Assembly (NCBI GenBank): GCA_036345935.2
Contig: JADWOT020001418.1
Coordinates: 62,001 to 126,000, forward strand
DNA from: Taenia hydatigena
Taxonomy: Eukaryota > Platyhelminthes > Cestoda > Cyclophyllidea > Taeniidae
Reading direction: 5' to 3'
Length of the DNA stretch: 64,000 nt
Below the pieces are notes generated by a model that was given only the letters and a program-made list of their open reading frames with translations, had not been told where the DNA came from and did not search any database. Made by a program: the position numbers and the translations under genes. How positions within the stretch are numbered: the first letter of the stretch is position 1; every line of letters begins with the position of its first letter. Positions 26,201-38,049 of this stretch are shown one piece after another.

Positions 26201-29200
26201 TCTAGAACCAAGGAAACACAGATTTTTACAAACAAGCTTTAAAAGGACTAATTGCTGAATTCTCTCAACATGTTGCTAGTAGCCATGATTTCATTCGTCC
26301 AATATAGTAATTTCGACTTCAGGTGGAAGTTGGTGGAGGTCCATCAAACATACCACCATCCACGCAGCCATCACTTGTCGAAGCAGCAGCTGAACTCAGG
26401 ACTGTGTGACACAACTGGCAAGTCGATTGAAGCAACCACTTTTTCAAAATCAATGACTGCGCTATAAGGGATCGCAAAATGCAGGCAATCAAATGAGTAA
26501 GTCGAAAGATATTTTATTCCTAAAATCTTTGAGTTTAGCAATATTTTGCCATGTGATGCTTGTTTATGAGGCGCAGTTATGATGATAACTAGTGCAATGA
26601 TTGTTTAGCACGAAAATGTGATTGATTGACTCATTTTGTTCGTACCTATTCCAACAGCCCTGCAGTAATGCCTACCACCTTGCCGAATAATGTTTACACA
26701 CAAGTTACAAATGTATGTATAAAGCATGCAGAACCAGTTGCCCCCAAATGTTTTGCAAAGTGGCTGAAGTGAGCCCGTTTGAGCACCAAAGATATAAATT
26801 ATTTTGGTCCAATCCACATAATTTGTTCACTGAACAAGAATTTGATGCTAATGACCCCATTTGTCAAAGGGTAGGTTGCCAGGGAAGATACGGCGCATGC
26901 GTGCAAGTGCGTGCGATAAGTACTCGGACGTTGTGCAATACCATAAAGTGCGTGGATACAGTCTCTCATATTTATTGCCTCCATTGAACTTGGTTCCACA
27001 ATGAGTGTTGGACTAGTTCTAGCATGGTTGAATATGTTTTTGGCTAATTAGGACAAGGCAAGCATAGATGTGGTGCTCTAGGATGTGCTCGACAGTCACC
27101 CATGCAAAAGAAACCTTTGAGAACACAATAATGAACATCTTTTAGGACGGTGGGAGTTTCAGCACTGCTAGCACTAATTATAGTACACGGTTCGACAAAT
27201 GGAATCCATTATCAGCTCTAAGTATCAGTTTTACGTCGATTCTCGAAGGCACTTCAGGGTGTTTGCGTTTGCCTACGTTGAGCGGGAAGCGAAAGGAACA
27301 CAAAGCGACTCGAAAAATTAACATGTTTTAGTGACTTTGACTTGTTTGCCTGCCTTTTCAGTGGTCAAGTGGTTGTGTCTAGCTCTTTCTCTGGACATGA
27401 GGTCGAAGCGTGTCTACTGAAATCCAATTTTAGCCTTGTGTTCAAGAATGAGTTGTTAGTGTAGGCTGATATGACCTTCGTCTCAACACTGTCACTCGGT
27501 TACATCTTCAAGTGCCTCACTCTAAAAAAATCGTCTTAAATTTGGATAACAATTGTGCGAATGAAGATGTGTAAGACTGGCTGTCAGATATGTTCCAATC
27601 TCACTGAATTGGCACTTATTTTACCAACAACGGCGCTGTTGCATGTTGCTAATTTAGTCAAAAGCTAAATTGCGAAACCCGAAAGAGTGCCTATCTAAGG
27701 TTGGAGGTGTGGGTGTTTAAACCGTTAACGCCTAGCGACTCGAGTTGCCTTGACCATGTGCTGCGGGAGACTGACAAAATTTGGAGAAAATGATGCCTCT
27801 AGGCCTCTTCTGTGAAGAGTGTTTAGCTAAGAAGGAAGAGTACGAAAGGAAATGAATTCTGGTGCCACATCTCAAATAAAATTAAAATGGTACCATCGTC
27901 CTCTGGGCTAACAGACACGACACTACAACAGACCATGCGACACGCTGAGTGCAACACGTTCCACCAATCAATTCTGCGCATGCAACGAGAAAGAATTCTG
28001 GCACATTAGCGCTATACATGCTGTTGATCGCGATTCGCTGGACTATTATCATTTTTACTACCCAGTTCGTCTTTTACTCCTCTCCCTCGCTACATTTCTT
28101 TAGCACTATGTGGCTTTTTGTTTCTTCACCGATCTTCCCTTCTTCGTTGGAAGAACATTACTCATTGAGGTTCTTGATTTTGTCCCTCATGTATTAGTGC
28201 TCATCGCAAACGCAACCCTCGATTCGCTTGATTCTCCCTCAAGTTCCACTCCAGCGCCACTGCTGCGCCCCATTCCTCCCCCTCTACTCCTTACGGTCTT
28301 CCATAGCAATGAGCCTTACGTAATGCGCGACCACCTCCCACCACACCTTGTTTATCAAAGTTGCCTAACCATTACAGATTTGCAGATGCGCATTGATGTA
28401 TCTACCTTCCTTCATTGCTTTTTAGTGAGACCAGAACTGGTTCTCTCCCATCTCCCATTTTTTTCTCAACCTGACATCCTTCGAAGTAAAATTTACGTTT
28501 CACCCATCCCCTCCTCCTCCCGAGTCAGACTTCATTGATGCCATTTCGGTGAGTTCCACCCATGTTTTAATTGTCTATATCTATTGCCCATTACATGCTT
28601 TCACCTTTATCTTGCTCCATTATTAGTCATGATTTGTGCCAATGGTAAGCTTGAAAGTAGATCAGAGTGAACTGGGCTTTGCTGGTGATCGTATTTTACT
28701 TTTCTGCTTTCTGCCCTATTTTGTGCCAGTGCTCATCTTTCCTAATTCCTTTTACCACTTCAGCCCATCCTAGACCTCACCTATCCAGCCTCGTGCCCCA
28801 TTATACTCTCGGGAATGAAGATAAGCACGTCGACTTACTATAACCTCGCAAAGTGAACTCCAGCTAGACTTTTACTTACCACATTGCCAATGTCCACTCT
28901 TTGTCCTTTTGGACGATCTCCATGTCAAGTCCATTGTGCAATTATACAACCACGAATTCATTGCAGAAAGTAAATAGGCAACAGCCTTAGAAGAAGGACA
29001 ATTCGTCATCATGCATTTATATGAAGATTATGATAGTCATGTGGTGTGATGACAACTATTGAAATGCAGGCTGGAGACAACATAATGTCAATTTCTTCAT
29101 TCGTGGGTGCCACTTCATTGGCTGCTCTAGCGAAGAAACAAGGGCGATAATCTGCGCACAGTTCATGCGAATAAGCGAAATGTAGCAGCTGGAATTGGGA

Positions 29201-29802
29201 TCAAATTGGTAACCTATGTTAACCAGCATGCATGTTTCGTGTTTTTGTTAGTTTAATTTACAATTTAGTCGCATAAGTGAAGATAAAGACTATGCTTTTT
29301 ATTCACTAGAAAGTAGATTGCCCGCCCAAGCTAATATTGTGTCATGTGCAACGTTAAAAGCTGCGCTAAAATACCTACTTGAATTCGGCTTTATCTCGTC
29401 GAATCAGCATCAAAATAACAGGATAGAAAATAGAACGCCCCAAAGGTGCGAAACAATAAATACAAAAGAATAAATGAATCATTCTGAAGGCCCTAATGAT
29501 CACTAATTTTTAGGGTGAATCCTCATCTCAATGGGAGCGATTCATTTGTCGAAGCATAATGTTAGTCTCAAGAGTTTCATCCTGTAATGCTTAAAATGAG
29601 CTTAGAATGTCCTCTTTACCACCAGCGCCTCCACCTAATGCAAGTACGTTAGTCAGTGATATAAATGCCCAACCGAGGAATCTTTTAAGGTGAAAAACAA
29701 ATAACACATTCCTTATTCCATCAGCAGACATTTTAGGGAGTCCACCATGTTTGTCAACTTGTACAGATGCGAATCGGCGCATTGCAACTTATTCGGAGAC
29801 CT

Positions 29803-30147
29803 CTACTTGCGTTGCCCTTCACTAAGCGCACTTTTCGCCTTAGCGTACACGTCTGTCATAGTGGACAAATGTGCATCTGCGGCACAATATTTTACGTATT
29901 TTTCAAAATACTCAAACTTATCCACTAGCAGATGCTCCATGGAATCCCTCTTTTTATCTACTTGCCAACCTATCAGTAGTTTAACGGCCAAGTAGACGTA
30001 AGCATTGATCCATCGCGAAGCAAAACCAGATTGCTGAAAGAGATTGCGATGAATGAGTGGATTCGAATCATTCGCAAATGTAAGTGTCGCCAGAAGTAAA
30101 CGCATACAAAGATAATTCAATCGAGTGACAAAATCCATGTCAAACAA
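29803..30147 (-). CDS. Possible exon, unknown protein (114 codons)
   Basis: Longest protein-like frame of its neighbourhood, ending in TAG. Composition is balanced, with a hydrophobic helix near the N-terminal third (YLCMRLLLATLTF) and a charged C-terminal end (DVYAKAKSALSEGQRK). An in-frame extension reaches an AAG acceptor-like site near 30167. I do not recognise the family. It may belong with the exon at 30879-31034 on the same strand, but the phases do not join directly. Confidence 0.35.
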   Translation of the reverse strand: MFDMDFVTRLNYLCMRLLLATLTFANDSNPLIHRNLFQQSGFASRWINAYVYLAVKLLIGWQVDKKRDSMEHLLVDKFEYFEKYVKYCAADAHLSTMTDVYAKAKSALSEGQRK

Positions 30148-30878
30148 TCGTAAATTGCTTGTTTAAAACCACCGACCTCTTCAATAAACGTATATGCGCT
30201 CAACAACCCCATCCTCTACCAATAAGACTCTGAAAATCTGTAGTGAGGCACGGAAGGCCGAAACAGATGAGCGCTTACGCACATATTTGCACAGAGGGAT
30301 AGAAGGTGTACAAAAATCGCAAAGTATACTAGGACATTACTTAAGGGGAAATGAAGGCATCCGATCCTCTCTTTACTCTCCCTTCGCCCATCGTTTAGTG
30401 GCCGTTACGTCGAGAGTGCGTAGTTGTAGCATTCGTCATCAATATGGATGAAAGAAAAGTAGCCGAATCGGAAATAAAACCCGATATGAAGGACAAGTGG
30501 TAGAAATAGATAAATGGACTCACACATGACCGTCAGTTGCTATGACTACAAGAAAGAGGAAGGTGTATCCGAATTTCTCTTGTTACTGATGCCACGGGAA
30601 AAGTAAATGTTGATGAATGCAGCCATGGCTTCAGTTCTCACTATATTAGAGATCAGTGTTCTTCTCGAAAAGTAAACGGTCAGCGGAGATCGACCAAACA
30701 CTTCGACGGAATTGAAGGGCGAACAGACGGCGTAAGATGGGACAGATTCTCTAGATTCCAACTAGTTGGTGGGCTAAAGCAATCCAAACTGTCAACAACA
30801 AATTTGAGAATTTTCATGAAATTCGTACAATCCCACCTCTCTATTGTCTCTAAAGACGCAATACGGATTAAGTCCAAC

Positions 30879-31034
30879 CTGGTGGAGATTTTGCGCTTCT
30901 TCGCCCCTATGTGAGAAGTCTGCAATGTTGCCTCGCTGTTGGTGTCTATCTATTTCGAAGGCAAAGTGGATCACCCACTCCACGGCCTTGTTGCTTTGGT
31001 GTTCGCATGCAGCTGGCATTGCAATATCCAAGAT
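30879..31034 (-). CDS. Candidate internal exon, unknown protein
   Basis: A strong acceptor precedes it on the minus strand (CTTCTCCTCTTTCTCCTCATAG, about 31058-31035). The frame is open from the first base for 80 codons, and a CAG/GTTGGA donor at 30879/30878 would give a 52-codon exon in phase 0 on both sides. The peptide includes AVEWVIHFAFEIDRHQQ. Family unknown. The splice site is the best evidence. Confidence 0.42.
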
Positions 31035-31709
31035 CTATGAGGAGAAAGAGGAGAAGGAGATTTGTTGGGCTTATTAGTGGGCACCTATGTGATTGCATGG
31101 AAGTAAAGCAGTTAATATTTATTATTTACTGTTTGAGAGTTGATGACGAGGAGCGTATGGCTAGTCTAATGCAGGACGTAAAGGTTTGCCGCATGCATGC
31201 AATGCAGTTGGTGACCAGATGCGCCGGTAGATTCTTAACAAGTAGTCATTTTCGGGGTCGATTGTCTGGTCAAGTGTGGATTTGAGGCCATCATTTAATA
31301 CAAGTTTGAATATTTTGCAGACAGCTAGTGTTTGATTTGGAGATGCTTCGAAAAAGGGGATGAAACCTGTCTGCATTGACCACGATATTGTTTCTCATTC
31401 TGTGGTCTCCAAGTGCAGGTGTTCTACCACTTCAATGGAAGTCGTAGCTGAGATCTCACACAGCAGCGTATTGGCTTGTTTCGACAGCATTTGTCTTGTA
31501 TTTCGTGTAGGAATTAATAGTGTCCGAAACTAAAATGTGGCTTGTCCGAGTGTGAATATGCACGAAATTTTCAAATTTTTATATAATTGGTATGTAAGCT
31601 TAACATCAGCGGCAAAGGTCACGAAACCTCTGCAATTATTGTTGCCCATTTAGAAGGAGCATAGCATTCTCTTTTGCAAAACAGGAAGACATCAGGAAGC
31701 ATTCAACAT

Positions 31710-32015
31710 CTGGCTCCAAAGTGGTCAGAAATAGCCACAGGGGAGGCGTCTAAGGTGAAGGTGCCGAAGATGGATAAGGTAAAGAAGAAGAGGAAGTAGA
31801 CCTACGGCATCCACATCTACAAAGTGTCGCACCAGTTGCATCTGGACACGAGCATCTCGTCAAAGGCGCTGCAGAACATTAGCTCTCTCGTGATCGACAA
31901 CTTCGAGGATATTGCCACCGAGTCGAGACAGTTGGCGCATTACAAGAAGGAGTCAAAATTCACGAGCAGAGGGGTTCAGATTGCTGTGTGCCTGATGCAA
32001 GTGCCTCGGCTCTAA
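31710..32015 (+). pseudogene. Histone H2B pseudogene
   Basis: A single reading frame over 31713-32015 matches core histone H2B from its lysine-rich tail through the histone fold. The landmarks are KKKRK, then TYGIHIYKV, DTSISSKALQ, a NISSLVIDNFEDIATE helix and SRQLAHYKK. Functional H2B pairs with H2A in the nucleosome. Signs of decay: the start codon position reads CTG (31710-31712), TAG interrupts the frame at 31797-31799, and the last helix is cut off by TAA at 32013-32015, before the usual LAKHAVSEGTKAV segment. No 3' histone stem-loop was seen. It is intronless, as replication-dependent histone genes normally are. Confidence 0.85.
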
Positions 32016-33027
32016 GTAAGTGAAATAGGTGTGGAGTGCAGAGTGAGCAAGTGAATGCATCCCACGACCCTGTTGAGGGTCACTATAATCTCCACCTTCA
32101 TTCTTGTCTGTGTGACAGAAATATACATTCCTACTACCACTTCTGATCGTATCCATTGTCGCCATGCTCTCAGGTTGCTACTGTTGGTGCTAGCAGTGCC
32201 TATGTCCAGGTGTAGGTGAGGACAGGGCAGAGCAAGAACAGGGAGTAGTTGTAGTAGTGAGGCTTGTGAGGGTGATTACGATGGTTGGGTCGACAGTGAA
32301 ATGGGAAGAAGGGAGAGGGGTAGGCTTTATGCTGGATTTAGCAATTCTCAGTGCTCTCACAAAAGGACGTCAAGGAGAGGGGTGCATCGATGTGGATGCC
32401 TCGTAATTGGCGCCTAATGCATGGTTTGCTGAATGCAAGCGGTTGCTGGGTGCGGACATTAACTGAGTAAAGAATATGATTAGCCCGCTCTAGGATATCA
32501 TTTAGCAATACGCTTCTCCCATTCATTCATTCCCTCCCTTCCCCCACTCAAATTCTTTCCTTCCAGCCGTCTTATTTTTACATGCCGCCACCTCTTATCC
32601 ACTCTTGTGCGCACATCTACACACTTCTTGTGTAGACGCACACCATCATAGACAACCGCCGCTACCGACACGGCTATCGGTTGTGCTCAAAGTTGTCCAA
32701 CTTGTCGCGCCAAACTCTTGCGCCATAACAATCCATTCCACCACCAGTCCACCAATGTGACGTACAAGTGCGTGTAAGAGAAGAAGGAAATGCGCCGCAG
32801 TCCATCCGAATTCCGGTGGTAATTCTGCGTGTCGTAGCACCACCGCTCATCTCTGCAGTTTCTGCACCTAAGACAGTAAGGCAGACCAACACCCAAGTGT
32901 CAGCCAATCGACCGACACATCCAGTAGTCAACTGTCTAACTTATGGTGGCGCTCGAGAGAGCCGTTACCGCGCTCGTAGTTGCAAACTTAGCCAGTTATT
33001 CTGCCTGTAAAGAGGCACTTGGCCGGC
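32016..33027. other. Spacer between H2B and H2A pseudogenes
   Basis: About 1 kb with several overlapping open frames on both strands at 32640-33010 and no recognisable product. A minus-strand frame at 32338-32526 has a vague H2B-like patch (LLNDILERA), too weak to call. Confidence 0.35.
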
Positions 33028-33345
33028 CTACTCAGCACTGCTCACCAGCTTCTCAGCCTTCTTCGGCAGAAAAACTGCCTAAATTTTGGGCAGCACACCA
33101 TCCTGCACGATTGTTACACCACCCAACAACTTGTTCAATAACTCTTCGTTGCGAACGATCAACTGCATGTGACGAAGTATGACGTACGTCTTCGTGTTAC
33201 TGCACGCCGCATTATCTGCCAGCTCTACTACTCCGACAGCCAGATACTCCGGCACAGCAGCGAGGTCTAATTATGCATTTCGTATGCACAAGAAGATGGC
33301 GCCTTATTGAAAGAGGACTTATGCGTATTACCTCGGTATTACCTC
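33028..33345 (-). pseudogene. Histone H2A pseudogene
   Basis: The minus strand reads the second half of histone H2A almost without a gap. Segments are [10 protein letters not shown] and VELADNAA (helix alpha-2), [17 protein letters not shown], then [18 protein letters not shown] and AVFLPKKAEK. Stops TAA (33273-33271) and TAG (33081-33079) interrupt it, and a frameshift or deletion separates the weaker N-terminal match (HLLVHTK, about 33300). The final TAG is at 33030-33028. Faces the H2B pseudogene tail-to-tail across 1 kb, whereas functional H2A/H2B pairs are often divergent. Confidence 0.85.
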
Positions 33346-33602
33346 CTCGATGTTCGCACTTACGCTCACCTCCAGAATATTGGAACAGTTTTACTAAACC
33401 TTGTGTAGTTAATGAGGTGAGTAGTCTATTCATTCGCCGATGATAAAAAAGCGTTTAAAGGAATGACTCAGCACATCCGTTGCAGTTCCTAGACCAACGC
33501 CTGATCGCAGTCCAGTTCGCCTATTTAGGCATAAAATGCTGTGGTCAGGTTTCATGAGGTTGCTTTAAAAATCTAGCTCATTCAACTTTATTCTTCACTT
33601 AC

Positions 33603-33795
33603 CCACTGGGTGAGAGGCTGAACCAATTCGATGCGCACCATTACATAGATTGGAATTCTCAATTACGCTAAGGAAACAGAATCTAATTGAATGGACTTTT
33701 GTCCACCACAAATGTTGTAAGTACTTTTCAGCTAGTGCAAAAACGCTCCACTTTTGTCCGAATCGCAAGAAAAGATAAATCGCTAGGCCTTCGGC
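33603..33795 (-). CDS. Candidate exon with strong donor, unknown protein
   Basis: Open minus-strand frame between an AG acceptor (GGCAG, 33796-33800) and a strong donor GTAAGTG starting at 33602. The 193-nt exon would encode about 64 residues including LFLRFGQKWSVFALAEKYL. I do not recognise it. The frame also runs on upstream of the acceptor, so exon borders are provisional. Confidence 0.33.
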
Positions 33796-33807
33796 CTGCC
33801 AATCCAA

Positions 33808-35640
33808 TTGTAATAATCCCGCCAGTTATTTGAAAGGAAAACCTTTAAACAAACAGTCAGTTGGAGCTTAATCAACTTTTGACAACGCCTTTCTTGTAAA
33901 CTTCAAGCAAACATGTGCACCTTTTAAGAAATATGAGTCTCAATTCCTAGATGTCAACAGAAAACACAAGAATTTGCCCCATTAGAAAACACTATAGCTA
34001 TGCACGCAATATAGTCTTCTTGTTAGTTTTATGCCGCAGGGAGAGCTTTGTGCAAGTGAGTGCCTAGGATGCAATATAGCACAATCTGGTGATAAGCAAC
34101 GTGAGCCATACATGCAGTGAAGATAGGGAGATCCATCGCTGGATTAAAAGAGGTGGTAGCGCTTGGAAAGAATGGCTAAAAGACGTCGTTATCGCATTCT
34201 ATTTGGAGATACGGACAAATGAAATGCAAAAACAACCTTACAAATTTGTTTAATACGGCAGCATACATAGTAGTAGTAAAAGGTTCTCACTTAAAAAGTG
34301 CTTATGAATCATAATCATTTGATTCCGTTTGATAAATAGAGTGCATCACGAGTCATTTTTAAACAAAAAATGCATGTGACTCGTGCAACTTTTAAGACGT
34401 AATTAAATGCATTTTGTATTTTTTGTGAAGTGAAGGTGTCTATGAGTCAAGCAATTCCCTCACCATTTTGAGGGTCATCAGCGGTAACTACTTTTCTCCT
34501 CGGTAATATAGTATACCCTTCGTCACGGACGACATGACTTCGGCAAGAGTGGAACTCGTTTTATAGAACAGCATGAACTATTCCGAGTCACCCGAGATCA
34601 CTTAGTGAAAATGGCAGTGCAGACCTTGAACTCCACAAATATGCGTCGCGTTTGATTTGAGCATAATTTGCTGAGCATGGCTACTCAACGAACGTTTCGA
34701 AACCAGAATCCCGTCTTTGCCATCACTTCAATACAACTCAGGTCAGATTGAATTGTATTTTATGATTTTTAATCACGTCGTTGTGCGTAAAGAAACAACA
34801 GCCATTCGCTAGATTATTTGACTTCACCGCCTGTTCCCAAGGGATTAATCAGTAATGCACGGTAAAAATCATTTTTCACTAGTTAATACAGTGCTAATGT
34901 CCATAGACTACGTTTAGAACATTAATTTAGGTTATTTAACAGTTGCAGGGTTGCTGTTAGGAGCTTTCGAGGCAAGTAGGGAAAAGGACTTATCCATAAA
35001 GTAGCTGCCTGCCTTATTCCATCTGCATAGAAAATAGCTAATTGGTACTAACTTTCAGCTGATGGTTAAGACCGATTCATGCATAAGACCATACACTCGT
35101 AAAACAATAGCAAATTAGCCACAGTGCGATGCATTCTATGTTTATCTCCCATAAAGCAATAGCGATTCGGTTATGCAGCTAAACGAGGAGTGTGCTATGA
35201 CTAAAATGGGAAAGAAGACGCGAACTCTAACTGCGCCGTATTTTCTTTCATTCTAGAGTTCGGTAAAACTAGGCATCAAGCGTTATTTCGCTTCCGTGCC
35301 TGTGAATTGCAGTTCCAGTGCAAAGCGTTTGATAGATAGGAATGGCTGCAATGTAATGAGAATGATTTCATTACGAAAAGTGAGTTAGCACCAGCACAAA
35401 GCTGTATTCGGTTTTCAAGGTTTCATCTACAATGATTTCAATTTGTGCTTAGGGCTAACCTATATTTGAGAAACCTAGTTCGGCAAAGAAAGCTCAAATA
35501 ACATAAGCATACAGAGCTGCGATGCATCTGTCCGTTCAGGTCCAGGATTAGTTTGAATTAAAACACAGCAGCTGTTTCCATTTAGTGGTTGCTCGCAGTC
35601 GTTTTCCTATCTAATTATAAAAATTAGGGTTTGGCCAATA
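33808..35640. other. No gene recognised
   Basis: AT-rich spacer between the histone pseudogene area and the first block G copy. No motif or repeat match was found. Confidence 0.4.
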
Positions 35641-37990
35641 ATGAAAGCATCAATGTTAGCACAGAATCATGATAAGCTGCCTTACGTGCTGTATCGCCTA
35701 CTACTTTCCATCTTGCTCCCAGCTTTCGTCTTTATAATTCAGTTATTTGTCTGTGCCTCCCTCCCGCTTCGATTTCCCCTTGCATTCGGTCATCTGTTCA
35801 TTCTTCACTTCTGTCGGCTCTCTCGCCATCTCCTCATCACTCCAAACCTTCCGCCCCGCCATTTTGGAGAAGTCAGAATGCCGAAGCGGATGGATACCGT
35901 AGAAATTAGGGGTATGTTATGCTACCAGCCCCTCCACCTCTCCTCTTGCATCCCTGTCCTATCTTCTTCTCCTACTTCATTTGCGTGCGTAACTTCAATA
36001 ATATCAAATCTGGTACTCAGGGTATATCAAACGAAAAAGAAAAGCTATGACTAACCTCTTCTAGTATGCAGCTCGGTAAAGATTAAATTCCTTTTATTGA
36101 GTCAATCACCTCATGCTTTACGCAGTCAGATGACTAGATCGGCAAATAAGGGGATTAGTTCAAGAACAGGTGGGAAAAAGAAAGAAATGAAGAATGCTGT
36201 ACTATAGCACCTTGCAGAGTTATCATATGGTGTCCATTTCCAATTCTCATCTCCCCTTTCCCAACGTGGCTTGTTCTATGTCATTACATTCTCAAATGTT
36301 TGTCTCTAGCTTAATCATTTCCTTGCCTCTTTCAGATGCGTAATCACTTTGCTTTGCAGTGCAACGCATTAATTCTGCCAAGCATAGACCTAGGTGCACA
36401 CAAAATAAACTCATTGCCGTTATTTCAATCATCTCTAGGAATAAGTCGCAGGTGCTGTTAAATTTCCTATTCTGCACTACGCTTGCTGTGCCGCGCTTAC
36501 TTTTCATGTCTCTTACATGCGGAAACACTGTAACACAGCTTGACTAGATCTGGCTAGATTGCACTGGATCGGGATGGGCTAGACTGGTCACGTCGGCTGA
36601 GTTATGACGGGCTTGCATAAAATGCGCAAGGAGAGGTTGGACAGGGCTACCACATCCTCAGAGGCGCTTTATACGTTATCATTGTTGTCAATCTAAATAG
36701 CACTCTATTTTGACCCTCCTAATCGAATTAACACAACTCCATGCCATGTAAAATGCTGTCTTTTCTTCCTTCCGTTTTTAGCATACATCAGGGATCAGAG
36801 CACGCGAACTATAAGTAGGCCTAACAATGTCTTCAAAATGGAGGAGTAGGAGCCTTCTTCACCACTTCCCCTTTCCCACATCTTACTGAAACGCGCCTTT
36901 CGGTGAAAGCATCTTTTGTCTCCTACTACGATGTTCCATTTGTTCCCGAGTGTTGCGCCTTGCATTATGCTCCACTGTTTGTGCTTAATGCATTTAGCAC
37001 AACCAAAACAGAGTATTGGGTACTTCCTGCATTTCATTTCCTTGCCTTTATTTCCCAATTTAATGACAAAAGAAAATCTCGCTCCTTGTCTCCTTACTCT
37101 GCTCGCCTTCCCTTCCTTCAAGCCCAATTTCAGTTTGCCCAGCCTCCTCTCCCCTCCTCCTCTTCCTACCCCATCATATGCAGGCGCCTGCTTCGTAAGT
37201 TTTCCTCAACTCCTCCAGTCTCGCCCTTAATCGTAACTTTAAATGATGCCAAGATTCAAAACTAGAGTCAAACTAGCACAGACTAGATCAGCTCCGACTC
37301 AACACGCTTTACTTATAACCAAATCTTGTTCTAGCATAACCTAGCCTGAATCACAAATCATTCTCCATTTCTATCTTTTTTTCCATCTCTCTAGTTTGTT
37401 CTACACAACTTCCCTCAATTCCACCTCTTACTTCTACTCCTTCTCCACTGACTCCCCCGAAAGCAAAGGTGAGCGCGTTAATCCTACCTCCCACTTTGTA
37501 ACTTATAGACTCATCCAACTCTCACCTCACCATCTCACTGTCCAATTCTTTTCTTCTCTCTAAAGAGAATTTCTCTACCTGGCGCTCTACATTAACGTGT
37601 AAGAACGTGCCCTCCCTGCCCTTCAGAGAGTCGCCTCAATCGTTGTCCCAAAAACAGATAGGAACGTCTATGTGTGTGTGCCTGTGCGTATGTAGTGCAG
37701 AGCCACATTCATCTCATCCTCTCCTCCTCAATCAACCTTCTAGCAGACCATGTCGACATTTATATCTTAGATGAAGATCTCCTTTAGTAGCTCATTGTAT
37801 GGCTATTTGGTTGCCTTATTAATTTATACTCCACCTTCCGCCAACACTCCATCACCCACTCACCAACTTACTTCACTAATATTTAATCGCATTTTCCTTC
37901 TTGTGACTCCACTACTTCCTCTCTTATTTCAGATTAAAGTGAACTTTGCACATGGAACTAGCATATTTAATAATATTGAAGTGATGTGTG
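35641..37990 (+). pseudogene. Block G copy 1: intron-bearing gene remnant, exons 1-last
   Basis: Collinear with 56500-59140. The first exon (to 35911, donor GTATGT) encodes a hydrophobic region and ends in a KRMDTVEIR-type tail also seen in the other copies. Further exon counterparts: 36336-36440 (acceptor CTCTTTCAG, donor lost), near 36776 (acceptor TTTTTAG, with an in-frame TAG), 37395-37468 (acceptor CTCTCTAG, donor GTGAGC, 74 nt against 75 in the other copy) and from 37933 (acceptor TTATTTCAG). Pyrimidine-rich introns and splice signals are better kept than the reading frames. The gene product is unknown. Loss of one donor, one acceptor and the in-frame stop make this copy a pseudogene. 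Confidence 0.55.
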
Positions 37991-38049
37991 CAAGCAAGGC
38001 AAGAAGAAGATAGCACGGGATGAGGAGAGGGAGAGGTAGCATAACTTAC

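Larger units (their letters stand above)
20456..31600. other. Mostly unassigned sequence
   Basis: Apart from the exon candidates listed separately, nothing in this stretch can be named. Opposing frames near 23460-23654 and a 142-codon frame at 28110-28538 (rich in Leu, Pro and Ser, from a pyrimidine-rich tract) are the longest. Neither shows a motif I trust. Confidence 0.35.

Noticed and set aside
28110..28538. 142-codon plus-strand frame as a gene
   Set aside because: Its length is explained by a pyrimidine-rich tract without stops; there is no motif, and the composition is biased to Leu, Pro and Ser.
32338..32526. H2B-like patch (LLNDILERA) on the minus strand near the H2A pseudogene
   Set aside because: Only a few residues agree and the following helices do not match.
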